Assembly: GCA_964596645.1 (NCBI GenBank)
Contig: CAZQVB010000012.1
Coordinates: forward strand, 58,723 to 122,722
Length of the DNA stretch: 64,000 bases
DNA from: CAVQEK01 sp964596645
Lineage (GTDB): Bacteria; Bacteroidota; Bacteroidia; Cytophagales; Cyclobacteriaceae
Direction: 5' to 3'
Under the pieces are notes generated by a model. That model saw nothing but the letters and a program-made list of their open reading frames with translations, was not told the origin of the DNA and did not search any database. Of the stretch, positions 41,357 through 49,897 are shown piece after piece. The stretch's first letter is position 1, and each line of letters starts with the position of its first letter. The translations under genes and the position numbers were made by a program.

Positions 41357-44323
41357 TCAGTCGGCTATGGCAGCCCAAAGTATTTCTACAGGATGTTGGG
41401 CAATGGTGCCGGTACCGTCTTTGATCTGGTGACGGCAGCTTGTGCCCGGTGCGGCGATGGCGGCCTCTGGTTGCCGCCTTATAGCCGGAAACAAAACCAA
41501 TTCGCCTATTTTCATCGACACGTCAAAATGTTCTTTTTCATAACCAAACGATCCTGCCATGCCACAGCAGCCCGACGGTATCACTTGTACGGTGAAGTTT
41601 TTTGGAAAAGAAAGCATTCGCTTCGTAAACACCACGGATGATAGAGCCTTCTGGTGGCAGTGGCCGTGCAGCAGTATATGCTTCTTTTCGTCCGAAAATG
41701 CTGTCTTAGAAATTTCTCCCCGCTCAAATTCACGGTCCAGAAATTCATCGATGATGTACACATGGGTAGAAAGCGCCAGTGCCTTGTCGCGCATGGTGTC
41801 GGGCATCAGGTCGATGTATTCATCGCGAAAGCCCAGTATAGCAGATGGCTCCAGGCCAATGAGCGGTGCGTCGGCAGACACCAGACCACTAAAAGCCTGA
41901 ACATTGTTCATCGCCACTTTTTTGGCTTTATCGAGCAAGCCCTTGGATAGGTAGGTACGCCCACTCTCGTCGTGCTCGATCATTTCTACGCGCCAGCCAA
42001 GCTTGGTAAGCAGGCGCAAGGCCGCCTGCCCGGCAGGCACATCGTTGTAGTTGGTAAATTCGTCGCAAAAGAAATAGACCTTCCCCCGGGGAGGTGCCGG
42101 ATTTTTTACTTCAAAGTTGGCCGACTTGTACTTTTTGTACCATTGCCTCAGCGTAGTACTGTGCAGCGGCGGCATCGACCTGTTCTTGGCAAAACCAATG
42201 ATGTTTTTCACGAAAGGCGCCACCACGGGAGTGTTGAAGGTAAAGGAATATGCCGCAGGAAGTGCACTTGCCAGACCATTGAGTCGTGAGAAATTTGCCA
42301 CCAGCCTGGTGCGCAGGGGTATGCCATTGCTTTTGTAGTACTGATGTTGAAATTCTGCCTTCATCTTACCTACATCTACATTGCTGGGGCACTCGGCCTT
42401 GCAGCCTTTGCACGAGAGGCACAACTCCATCACTTCCTTTATTTCGTGCGAGTCGAAGGGATTCTTTTTGGTAGAATGGGTAAGCACCTCGCGCAATATA
42501 TTTGCCCTGGCGCGGGTGGTATCTTTCTCATTTTTGGTGGCCATATAGCTGGGGCACATGGTGCCGCCAGATATGTGCGTCTTGCGGCAATCGCCCGATC
42601 CGTTGCAAAGCTCCGCAGCGCGCAGTATGCCGTGATAGGTATCGAAACTGAGCGCGGTGTCGAACTGCCTGGTTTTTTGGCCGGCCTGGTAGCGCAGCGA
42701 CGTATCCATCGGCGGAGCCTGCACAATCTTACCGGGGTTGAAGATATTTTGTGGGTCCCAGCTCCGCTTCACATCTTCCAACAACGTGTAGTTTTCATCT
42801 CCCAACATATAGCGGATGAACTCGCCTCTGAGGCGTCCGTCGCCGTGCTCACCACTGAGTGAGCCCTGGTATTTTTTCACCAATACTGCTATTTCTTCCG
42901 CTATAGTTCGAAAAAGCCTGGCCCCTTCGATGGTCTTCAGGTCTATGATCGGTCGCAAGTGCAGCTCGCCCGAGCCGGCATGGGCATAGTGCACACAGAA
43001 CAAGCCGTGCTTTTTCAAAATGATATTGAACTCGCGGATGTAGGCTGGTAAGTCCTGCACATCTACAGCGGTATCCTCGATCACCGGCACCGGCTTGGCG
43101 TCGCCGGGTATATTCGACAACAGGCCCAGCCCTGCCTTGCGCAGCGACCACACACGCCCGCTGTCGGCATCTTCCAACACAGGGAAATGATAGCCCAGGC
43201 CTGCCGCTTGAAGTTGCTCAATCAGTGCAGTGGCGGTGGCTCTGGCTTCTTCCTTGGTGTGGCTCGACAGATCTACGGCCAATATGGCCCCGGGATCGCC
43301 CTGCACGAAAAACCTGTTTTTGCTTTGTTCAATGTTGTTTTTGGTGCACTCCAGAATGTAGTGGTCCATCAGCTCGCTGGCCAATGGCTGATGCTGTATG
43401 GCCAGGAGATTGGCTTCCAGGGCGTCGTCTATGGTGTGAAAGTGTGCACAGAGCACCAGCTTCTCCTTTGGCGGTGGCGGTACCAGATGCAGCTTCAGCT
43501 CTGTAATAAACGCCAGTGTACCCTCTGAGCCTGCCAACAATGTGCCGAAGTTGAAAGGCCGGTCGCTCTCGGCATTGAAAGGGGCGCTGTCGATCAGCAG
43601 ATCGATGGCATAGCCAGTGTTTCTTCTGTTGATCGACGGCTTTGGAAATCCGTCGCGTATAGTCTTTTGGCGTCGCTTATCGGAAAGCATGGCCTGAATG
43701 GATGTGTAAATCTGCTGCTCCAGCATCCCGGAAATGTTTTTACCGGCACATTTTTGATCAAAGGCTGTGCGGGAGAGCGGGCCAAACTCCACCTCAGAGC
43801 CGTCGCTGAGTATACACTTAGCCGAAAGCAAGTGGTCGCGTGTGCTGCCATAGGCAATGGAATTGGAGCCGCAGGAGTTGTTGCCCACCATACCGCCTAC
43901 CATGGCTCTATTGGCCGTAGAGGTTTCAGGGCCAAAGTACAGGTTGTGCGCGCTCAGGTACACGTTCAGATCGTCGCGGATGACGCCGGGCTGAAGTCGT
44001 ACCCACTTTTGTTTTTCATTCACCTCCAGTATCTGGTTGAAATACACAGACACATCGACCACAATGCCGCCACCTACCACCTGGCCGGCCAGAGAAGTGC
44101 CTGCAGCACGCGGGATAAGCGATGTTTCATAATCGCGTGCAAAACGCACCAGCTCTTTTATGTCGTTTGTGTCTTTGGGTACGGCCACGGCCAGCGGAAG
44201 CTCGCGATAGGCCGAAGCATCGGTGGCATACAGCTTTCTATGCGTGTCGTCGAGATATAAATGGCCGCTCAGGGTGTGCCTGAGTTCTTTAAGCGCAGCA
44301 TGCAATTGAGCGTGTTCTGACAT
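41357..44323 (-). CDS. FAD-binding and Fe-S-binding dehydrogenase (YdiJ/D-lactate-type)
   Basis: A 988-residue membrane-associated 2-hydroxyacid dehydrogenase. The N-terminal FAD_binding_4 domain has the PRAAGTSLAGQ nucleotide loop (about residues 71-81) and VGGMVGNNSCGS; a FAD-oxidase C-terminal domain follows (about 300-530, GDGRLRGEFIRYMLG). Then come 4Fe-4S modules, one with Cys in CNGSGDC and TMCPSYM and one with CLSCKGCKAECPS. A cysteine-rich CCG domain closes the protein (HCHQKAL, SGCCGMAGSFGYE). This domain order is that of YdiJ-type D-2-hydroxyglutarate or D-lactate dehydrogenases, which pass electrons to quinone. It is 37 bases from the DUF3859 gene and may be co-transcribed with it. 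Confidence 0.9.
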   Translation of the reverse strand: MSEHAQLHAALKELRHTLSGHLYLDDTHRKLYATDASAYRELPLAVAVPKDTNDIKELVRFARDYETSLIPRAAGTSLAGQVVGGGIVVDVSVYFNQILEVNEKQKWVRLQPGVIRDDLNVYLSAHNLYFGPETSTANRAMVGGMVGNNSCGSNSIAYGSTRDHLLSAKCILSDGSEVEFGPLSRTAFDQKCAGKNISGMLEQQIYTSIQAMLSDKRRQKTIRDGFPKPSINRRNTGYAIDLLIDSAPFNAESDRPFNFGTLLAGSEGTLAFITELKLHLVPPPPKEKLVLCAHFHTIDDALEANLLAIQHQPLASELMDHYILECTKNNIEQSKNRFFVQGDPGAILAVDLSSHTKEEARATATALIEQLQAAGLGYHFPVLEDADSGRVWSLRKAGLGLLSNIPGDAKPVPVIEDTAVDVQDLPAYIREFNIILKKHGLFCVHYAHAGSGELHLRPIIDLKTIEGARLFRTIAEEIAVLVKKYQGSLSGEHGDGRLRGEFIRYMLGDENYTLLEDVKRSWDPQNIFNPGKIVQAPPMDTSLRYQAGQKTRQFDTALSFDTYHGILRAAELCNGSGDCRKTHISGGTMCPSYMATKNEKDTTRARANILREVLTHSTKKNPFDSHEIKEVMELCLSCKGCKAECPSNVDVGKMKAEFQHQYYKSNGIPLRTRLVANFSRLNGLASALPAAYSFTFNTPVVAPFVKNIIGFAKNRSMPPLHSTTLRQWYKKYKSANFEVKNPAPPRGKVYFFCDEFTNYNDVPAGQAALRLLTKLGWRVEMIEHDESGRTYLSKGLLDKAKKVAMNNVQAFSGLVSADAPLIGLEPSAILGFRDEYIDLMPDTMRDKALALSTHVYIIDEFLDREFERGEISKTAFSDEKKHILLHGHCHQKALSSVVFTKRMLSFPKNFTVQVIPSGCCGMAGSFGYEKEHFDVSMKIGELVLFPAIRRQPEAAIAAPGTSCRHQIKDGTGTIAQHPVEILWAAIAD

Positions 44324-44360
44324 TGCGGAGTATATGAAAGGGCAAAATTAAAACTTTATG

Positions 44361-44753
44361 TCAGACGAGCCTTATGGTTTTGCTGGCGAGCAAATGCCCG
44401 TCAAAAGCTACTTCCATTGTCCAATCACCCTTTTTGTCTTCTACCGGAGCCCATATGGTATCGCCCAGGAAAAACCGGAACGGATTGCTTTTTACCTGAT
44501 AGGTGCCTTCAAAGGGTGGCGCTATATCACCTGAGCCGTCGGTAAATGGCGGATGATGGATCACAAACTCGAGCACGCGACCTTTCCCTTGTTTTATTTC
44601 CACCACCATGCCAAACTCTACACCTATGCTGGCTTCCACCGTATTCGTCAGCTGAACAAGTTGTGGTAGATTTTTGCTTTCTCTATCCCAGGCTGAGTAT
44701 TCACCATAGCTGATGATCTCTACTGAAGGAAGTGGTTTTTTCGCTTTTTTCAT
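44361..44753 (-). CDS. DUF3859 family protein
   Basis: A 130-residue soluble protein. The opening VEIISYGEYSAWDRESKNLP and the sandwich-like pattern through FVIHHPPFTDGSGDIAPPF, NPFRFFLGDTIWAP and GDWTMEVAFDG match DUF3859, a small beta-sandwich family of unknown role. It is 15 bases from the asnB-type gene upstream and 37 from the dehydrogenase downstream, all minus strand, so the three may form one transcript without an obvious shared function. Confidence 0.75.
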   Translation of the reverse strand: MKKAKKPLPSVEIISYGEYSAWDRESKNLPQLVQLTNTVEASIGVEFGMVVEIKQGKGRVLEFVIHHPPFTDGSGDIAPPFEGTYQVKSNPFRFFLGDTIWAPVEDKKGDWTMEVAFDGHLLASKTIRLV

Positions 44754-44768
44754 TGCCTGTGGTAGTGG

Positions 44769-46694
44769 CTATAGCTGCCGAGTGGTGCTGGTGCCCATAT
44801 ATTTTTTCCACCACCACTGAAAGACAATGAGCGCCCACACCTGGGCCACTGCATCGCCGGGATCGAGCGAAAAAAGTTTCTTCTTCAACTCACGCATGGC
44901 AGACACATCAAATATGCCCTGCTCCTCCACAAAGTTGTCGGCCAGCAGGTCGTCTTGTATGAGAGAGCGCAGCGAGGTACGGAACCATTTGAGCAGAGGC
45001 ACCTCAAAGCCGCTTTTGCTCCTGTAATATATCTGTGGCGGCAGCATGTCAGAAAAGGCATCGCGCAGCAATCGCTTGCGCTCCTTGCCCAATATCTTCG
45101 ACTCTTCCGGAAGCTGAAAAACATAATCCACCACGTGATGGTCTAGAAAAGGTACCCGCACCTCCAGTGCATGCGCCATAGACATGATGTCGACCTTCTT
45201 CAACATATCGTTGGGCAATACCAGGTGCATATCGGTAAGCAAAATTTCATTGAAATCCAGATCGTGCTCAATATGCTTTAAATAATGCTCCTTCAGCCTG
45301 CTGTATGCAGTAATATCCACACGCGCTCTGATCTCCGGCTTGAGCAGGGTGAGGGCTTCATTTTCGCCCTGCATGCCAGCCCAACGCCAATAGCGCTGCC
45401 TGGGGTCGAGCCTGAGGCCACTGGCATATCGGTGGAGCTGACGAATGCGGTTTGAGAAGGCATTGTCGCGCGACTTAGGCAATCGGCTCCAGAGGCCGTG
45501 CAGAGATTTTATAAAACTATTCAGCGTAGTGGGCTGCATGGCGCGGAGCAGTGCTTCGTGTTTGTCATAACCAGAAAAAAGTTCGTCGGCGCCGTCGCCA
45601 GAAAGAGCAACCTTTACGTGCTCTCTGGTCTTTTTGCTCAAAATATACGTCGGTATGGCCGACGAATCGGCAAAAGGCTGGTCCAGCCCGTCGAGTATGT
45701 CGTAGAGGTCATCGTACAGGTCATCGTTTTTGAGCCGGAACACGGTGTGAATGGTGCCAAAAGAGCGTGCGGCCAGCTCTGCGTAGCGTGTCTCGTCGAA
45801 GAATGGTTCGTCTTCATAGCCTACAGAAAACGAATGCAGGTCTTCTTTATACTTTTTGGCAATGCCGGTGATGATGGACGAATCTACGCCACCGCTTAAA
45901 AAAGTGCCCACGGGCACATCGGCGATCAGGCGCTTGCGCACGCTTTCTTCCAACAGTTCGCGCAGCGCTATCTGCTGCTGTTCATAGCTATAGTGTACAT
46001 GCTCGGCCTCTTCGGGCACATAGTCTATCTGGTAGTAGCTGGTTATTTCGTGCCCGGCCATGCTCACCTTCATGCACTGGCCCGGCAGTAAAATATGCAC
46101 CTGCTCAAAGATGGTGTTGGGCGCCGGTATGTAGTTGAGCTGCAGGTAAGTGTACAGTGACACCCAATTGATCTTTTTTTCCAGTCCATAGGCAATGATG
46201 GACTGTAGCTCTGAGGCAAAGAGAAACTTATCTTCATCGATGAAATAGTACAGGGGCTTTATGCCGAAGCGATCGCGGCACAGGCAGATTGTTTCCTCTT
46301 CTTTATCGTATATGGCAAAGGCAAAAAAGCCGCTGAGGCGTGCGAAACATTTTTCTTTTTCGTGAATGTAGGCCTGCAATAGCACCTCTGTATCTGACTC
46401 AGACTGAAATTGCACCCCTTCATCTTCCAGGTTCTGACGCAGTTCTTTATAATTATAAATCTCTCCGTTGAAGACAATGGTATAGCGGCCGCTGATGTCG
46501 GTCATGGGCTGATGGCCGTGATGGCTGAGATCGATGATGGAAAGCCTCTGATGACCCAGTGCGACGGAATCGTTGATGAAAGTACCCCGGGAGTCGGGGC
46601 CCCTGTGTCGCAGACAATCGGTGGCATTGGCCAGATTGATCATGTGTACCCGCCCCGCCAGATTGAAAGCAAATATGCCCGTAATACCGCACAT
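44769..46694 (-). CDS. asnB: Asparagine synthase (glutamine-hydrolysing)
   Basis: A 641-residue glutamine-dependent asparagine synthetase. Cys2 (MCGITG) is the nucleophile, followed by CLRHRGPDSRG, GHQRLSIIDLS and FNGEIYNYKELR. The synthetase part has SGGVDSS (about residue 268), then SGDGADELFSGYDKH. It is longer than the paralogue at 29.9 kb and closer to standard AsnB, so of the two this is the better candidate for asparagine synthesis itself. The long C-terminal tail (MSMAHALEVRVPFLDHHVVDYV, RKRLLRDAFSDMLP) is typical. It is the first gene of a minus-strand group with DUF3859. Confidence 0.92.
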   Translation of the reverse strand: MCGITGIFAFNLAGRVHMINLANATDCLRHRGPDSRGTFINDSVALGHQRLSIIDLSHHGHQPMTDISGRYTIVFNGEIYNYKELRQNLEDEGVQFQSESDTEVLLQAYIHEKEKCFARLSGFFAFAIYDKEEETICLCRDRFGIKPLYYFIDEDKFLFASELQSIIAYGLEKKINWVSLYTYLQLNYIPAPNTIFEQVHILLPGQCMKVSMAGHEITSYYQIDYVPEEAEHVHYSYEQQQIALRELLEESVRKRLIADVPVGTFLSGGVDSSIITGIAKKYKEDLHSFSVGYEDEPFFDETRYAELAARSFGTIHTVFRLKNDDLYDDLYDILDGLDQPFADSSAIPTYILSKKTREHVKVALSGDGADELFSGYDKHEALLRAMQPTTLNSFIKSLHGLWSRLPKSRDNAFSNRIRQLHRYASGLRLDPRQRYWRWAGMQGENEALTLLKPEIRARVDITAYSRLKEHYLKHIEHDLDFNEILLTDMHLVLPNDMLKKVDIMSMAHALEVRVPFLDHHVVDYVFQLPEESKILGKERKRLLRDAFSDMLPPQIYYRSKSGFEVPLLKWFRTSLRSLIQDDLLADNFVEEQGIFDVSAMRELKKKLFSLDPGDAVAQVWALIVFQWWWKKYMGTSTTRQL

Positions 46695-46800
46695 TGAGTG
46701 TTTATTTAATTAAAAGGGCAATAATACGCTATTTTTGATAATTGATTGATTAGTGCGCGCAGCCCATCGGGGCACTTGCGCACGAAGCAAATTTTAAAAA

Positions 46801-47292
46801 ATGACAAAGAAATCTCATCTCTTTTTGCGTTTAGAATCCCCTGCTGTGGCTATTCTGCTCATCGTACTGATGGCGTCGTGCGCCACAGGCCGCGTTTCGC
46901 GCAGCGACAAAATGGACAGGGTGGTAGACCGGGCCCGTTCGTATATAGGCGTGCCCTATAAGTATGGCGGCAGCACGTCCGTGGGTATGGACTGCTCCGG
47001 GCTGCTCATGCGCAGCTTCGAAGCGGTGGATGTGCACATACCACGTACGGCTAAGCAGCAAAGCAAAATGGGCAAACCTGTATCGCTGTGGGATGTGCAA
47101 AAGGGCGATCTTGTCTTTTTCTCTTTTAAGAAGGGAAAACGCAAAGTGACCCATGCCGGCCTGGTGACTGAGGCACGTGGCAATCGCACATTATTTATAC
47201 ATGCCAGCAGCAGCCGCGGGGTTATAGAGTCAGATCTGTCGTCGGACTACTACAAGCAAATTTTTGTAAAAGCACGGAGATTAAAACTTTGA
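46801..47292 (+). CDS. NlpC/P60 family cell-wall hydrolase, lipoprotein
   Basis: A 163-residue lipoprotein (lipobox MASC, Cys27) with an NlpC/P60 peptidase domain that cleaves peptide stems of peptidoglycan. The catalytic triad is visible as Cys65 (MDCSG), His118 (THAGLV) and His134 (FIHASS). YIGVPYKYGGSTS ahead of the Cys is the family signature. A possible -7 element, TATTTTTG, lies at 46730-46737 and a GTGCGC/GCGCAC hairpin in the leader at 46753-46783. The end of its coding sequence overlaps the promoter of the tRNA gene. Confidence 0.92.
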   Translation: MTKKSHLFLRLESPAVAILLIVLMASCATGRVSRSDKMDRVVDRARSYIGVPYKYGGSTSVGMDCSGLLMRSFEAVDVHIPRTAKQQSKMGKPVSLWDVQKGDLVFFSFKKGKRKVTHAGLVTEARGNRTLFIHASSSRGVIESDLSSDYYKQIFVKARRLKL

Positions 47293-47318
47293 CGTATGCC
47301 GGGAAGTGCCTAGATTTG
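47288..47318 (+). promoter_or_regulatory. Promoter of tRNA-Ala
   Basis: TTTG at 47288-47291, exactly 19 bases, then TAGATTTG at 47311-47318: a full match to the Bacteroidota consensus TTTG-N19-TAnnTTTG. It ends 25 bases before the tRNA and overlaps the last codons of the NlpC gene. Confidence 0.75.
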
Positions 47319-47343
47319 CGCTCCCAAAAAAAGTGCTCTTAGG

Positions 47344-47417
47344 GGGGCATTAGCTCAGCTGGCTAGAGCGCTACGCTGGCAGCGTAGAGGTCATCGGTTC
47401 GACTCCGATATGCTCCA
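47344..47417 (+). tRNA. tRNA-Ala (anticodon GGC)
   Basis: A 74-base tRNA without encoded CCA. Acceptor GGGGCAT pairs with ATGCTCC and has G3-U70, the alanine identity pair. The D arm is GCTC/GAGC. The anticodon stem CTACG/CGTAG has loop CTGGCAG, giving anticodon GGC for GCC/GCU alanine codons. The T arm is ATCGG/CCGAT with loop TTCGACT. It has its own promoter upstream and a strong terminator directly downstream, so it is a single-gene unit. Confidence 0.97.
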
Positions 47418-47424
47418 CAAGGTG

Positions 47425-47453
47425 AAGGAATGGCGATGGCCATTCCTTTTTTT
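47425..47453 (+). terminator. Intrinsic terminator of tRNA-Ala
   Basis: Perfect 10-base arms AAGGAATGGC and GCCATTCCTT (loop GATG) followed by a T-run, seven bases after the tRNA. Confidence 0.9.
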
Positions 47454-47486
47454 ATGCTCTGCCGGCTGCTGTATTTGAGGTATTAC

Positions 47487-47604
47487 TTACCACAAGGAAC
47501 ACTAAGTTAAGCACAAAGGTCACAAGACTGCATTATGCACTTCGCGAATTCTTTGCGCCCTTTGCGGTTTAATAAATTTACAAAGCTCCATTAATCACCC
47601 GCTT
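47487..47604. repeat. Tandem palindromic repeat, copy 1
   Basis: First of two about 117-base copies. It begins TTACCACAAGG and ends near CACCCGCTT. The left part (CACAAGG, CACAAAGG) is roughly the reverse complement of the right part (CTTTGCGCCCTTTGCGG), so a single strand could fold into a long imperfect stem, as in small non-autonomous or intergenic repeat families of Bacteroidota. Contains no gene. Confidence 0.75.
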
Positions 47605-47641
47605 CAATCCATTTTTAAGCAAGCATATTGACCTAATGACT

Positions 47642-47757
47642 TTACCACAAGGGACTAAGATGAGCACAAAGGTCACAAGACTGCATGGTGCACTTTGCGA
47701 ATTCTTTGCGCCCTTTGCGGTTATATAATTTAGAAAGCTCCATTTATCACCCGCTTT
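47642..47757. repeat. Tandem palindromic repeat, copy 2
   Basis: Second copy, in the same orientation, starting 155 bases after the first and matching it through most of its length, including the shared blocks GAATTCTTTGCGCCCTTTG and GCACAAAGGTCACAAGACTG. Differences are scattered substitutions and short indels. Confidence 0.75.
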
Positions 47758-47789
47758 ACCCCACTTTGTTTACAGCCCCCTCAAAAAAG

Positions 47790-47821
47790 AAAAAACCCAC
47801 GCCGCAAAGCATGGGTTTTTT
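47790..47821. terminator. Intrinsic terminator of dnaK, probably bidirectional
   Basis: AAAAAACCCA and TGGGTTTTTT arms with a 12-base loop lie 21 bases after the dnaK stop on the minus strand. A and T runs on both sides would let it work in either direction. Confidence 0.8.
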
Positions 47822-47841
47822 CACATATAAAAAAGAGCGGA

Positions 47842-49773
47842 TTACTTCTTGTCCTTGTCTGTATCTACTTCTTCGTATTCTACATCTGATACATCATCGC
47901 CTTGAGCCGATGCTTCCGGTCCGGCATTGGCCCCTGGCTGTGCACCTGCATTTGCGCCCGCCTGATCGCCTCCGGATGCGGCGTACATTTCTTGCGCTGC
48001 ACCCTGCCATGCTTCATTCAGTGTGTTCATCGCACTGTCTATACCGTCCAGATCCTGCGCTTTGTGGGCTTCCTTCAGCTTATTGAGCGCCGACTCTATC
48101 TTCTCCTTATTTCCGGCCGACAGTTTTTCACCATATTCTTTCAGTTGCTTGTCCGTCTGAAAGATGAGTGAGTCAGCGGCATTCACTTTCTCTATCCTTT
48201 CTTTCTCTTTTTTATCCGACTCGGCGTTGGCTTCGGCCTCACGCTTCATTTTTTCTATCTCGTCGTCGGTAAGGCCAGAGGACGCTTCAATGCGTATTTT
48301 CTGCTCTTTGCCGGTGCCTTTATCTTTGGCCGACACATTGAGTATACCATTGGCATCGATGTCGAACGTAACCTCTACCTGAGGTACGCCACGTGGTGCC
48401 GGCGGAATGCCATCCAGGTGAAAGCGCCCGATGGTACGGTTGTCTTTCGCCATAGGCCGCTCGCCTTGCAGCACATGGATCTCTACCGAAGGCTGATTGT
48501 CGGCTGCCGTAGAGAAAGTTTCCGACTTGCGTGAGGGAATGGTTGTGTTCGACTCTATGAGCCTTGTGAACACGCCACCCAGGGTTTCAATACCCAACGA
48601 CAGCGGGGTCACATCCAGCAGCAGTACGTCTTTTACCTCACCGGTAAGTACGCCGCCTTGTATAGCCGCACCAATCGCCACTACCTCGTCAGGGTTTACA
48701 CCTTTCGACGGTTTTTTGCCGAAGAATTTTTCTACTTCTTCCTGTATTTTCGGTATACGTGTAGAACCACCTACCAATATCACTTCGCTGATGTCGCTGT
48801 TGCTCATATTGGCATCTTTGAGCGCCTGCCGGCAAGGTTCCAAAGTCCTTTGCACGAGGTCGTCTACCAACTGCTCAAACTTGGCGCGAGAGAGTGTTTT
48901 CACCAAGTGCTTCGGCACACCATCTACGGGCATAATGTAGGGCAGGTTGATCTCGGTAGAAGTGGAGCTCGACAATTCAATTTTTGCCTTTTCGGCGGCT
49001 TCTTTCAGGCGTTGCAGCGCCATTGGATCTTTTCTCAGATCTATGCCTTCATCTCTTTTGAACTCATCTGCCAACCAGTCGATGATGCGCGAGTCGAAGT
49101 CGTCGCCACCCAGGTGCACGTCACCATTGGTAGATTTCACTTCAAAAACCCCATCGCCCAGCTCCAGAATGGAAATATCGAAAGTACCGCCACCCAGGTC
49201 GAATACCGCTATTTTAAGATCTTGATTTTTCTTATCCAGTCCATACGCCAAAGAAGCTGCAGTAGGCTCGTTGATGATCCTCTTCACTTCAAGGCCGGCG
49301 ATCTGACCGGCTTCTTTGGTGGCCTGACGCTCCGCATCGTTGAAGTAGGCGGGCACGGTGATCACCGCTTCCGTTACTGTGGTGCCCAGGTAGTCTTCGG
49401 CCGTCGACTTCATTTTCTGAAGAATGATGGCCGAAATTTCTTGTGGTGTGTACAGCCGGTCGCCGATGCGCACACGCACCGTATCGTTGTTGCCCTGCTC
49501 CACGCCATAGGTCATATTTCTTCTTTCCTCACTTACCTCACTGTGCTTTTTACCCATAAAGCGCTTAATGGAGTAAATGGTATTTCTAGGATTGGTGATG
49601 GCTTGTCGCTTGGCAGGGTCACCCACTTTGCGCTCGCCGTTTTCCAAAAATGCCACTATGGACGGTGTGGTTCGCCTTCCCTCGCTGTTGGGAATTACGA
49701 CGGGTTCATTGCCCTCCATAACGGAAACGCAGGAGTTGGTGGTCCCTAAGTCTATTCCTATTATTTTTCCCAT
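47842..49773 (-). CDS. dnaK: Molecular chaperone DnaK (Hsp70)
   Basis: A 643-residue Hsp70. Phosphate loop 1 is IIGIDLGTTNSCVSV at the N terminus, followed by VPAYFNDAERQATKEAG, IINEPTAASLAYGLD and DLGGGTFDISI. The linker VLLLDVTPLSLGIE lies between the ATPase and substrate domains, and FDIDANGILNVSAKDKGTGK is in the substrate domain. The C-terminal lid ends in a Gln/Gly/Ala-rich tail and EEVDTDKDKK. It stands alone; no grpE or dnaJ is near. I found no CIRCE-type inverted repeat in the upstream 124 bases. Confidence 0.98.
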   Translation of the reverse strand: MGKIIGIDLGTTNSCVSVMEGNEPVVIPNSEGRRTTPSIVAFLENGERKVGDPAKRQAITNPRNTIYSIKRFMGKKHSEVSEERRNMTYGVEQGNNDTVRVRIGDRLYTPQEISAIILQKMKSTAEDYLGTTVTEAVITVPAYFNDAERQATKEAGQIAGLEVKRIINEPTAASLAYGLDKKNQDLKIAVFDLGGGTFDISILELGDGVFEVKSTNGDVHLGGDDFDSRIIDWLADEFKRDEGIDLRKDPMALQRLKEAAEKAKIELSSSTSTEINLPYIMPVDGVPKHLVKTLSRAKFEQLVDDLVQRTLEPCRQALKDANMSNSDISEVILVGGSTRIPKIQEEVEKFFGKKPSKGVNPDEVVAIGAAIQGGVLTGEVKDVLLLDVTPLSLGIETLGGVFTRLIESNTTIPSRKSETFSTAADNQPSVEIHVLQGERPMAKDNRTIGRFHLDGIPPAPRGVPQVEVTFDIDANGILNVSAKDKGTGKEQKIRIEASSGLTDDEIEKMKREAEANAESDKKEKERIEKVNAADSLIFQTDKQLKEYGEKLSAGNKEKIESALNKLKEAHKAQDLDGIDSAMNTLNEAWQGAAQEMYAASGGDQAGANAGAQPGANAGPEASAQGDDVSDVEYEEVDTDKDKK

Positions 49774-49897
49774 GATGATATTATTTTATAATGTTCAAAT
49801 TTCTATTCGCATCCATTTTGTCCTATCCGTTCATCAATGCCTATGCCAACGGCCGGAGACATGCGATATAGTGCCAATATGTCAGTGATGCTCGGGG

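Noticed and set aside
47487..47757. CRISPR array
   Set aside because: Only two copies, each about 117 bases long with imperfect identity and no regular spacers; no cas genes in the window.
48658..49749. 363-codon plus-strand frame opposite dnaK
   Set aside because: Long antisense frame produced by the codon pattern of dnaK; no domain seen.
49774..49897. CIRCE-type heat-shock operator upstream of dnaK
   Set aside because: No TTAGCACTC-N9-GAGTGCTAA-like inverted repeat could be found.
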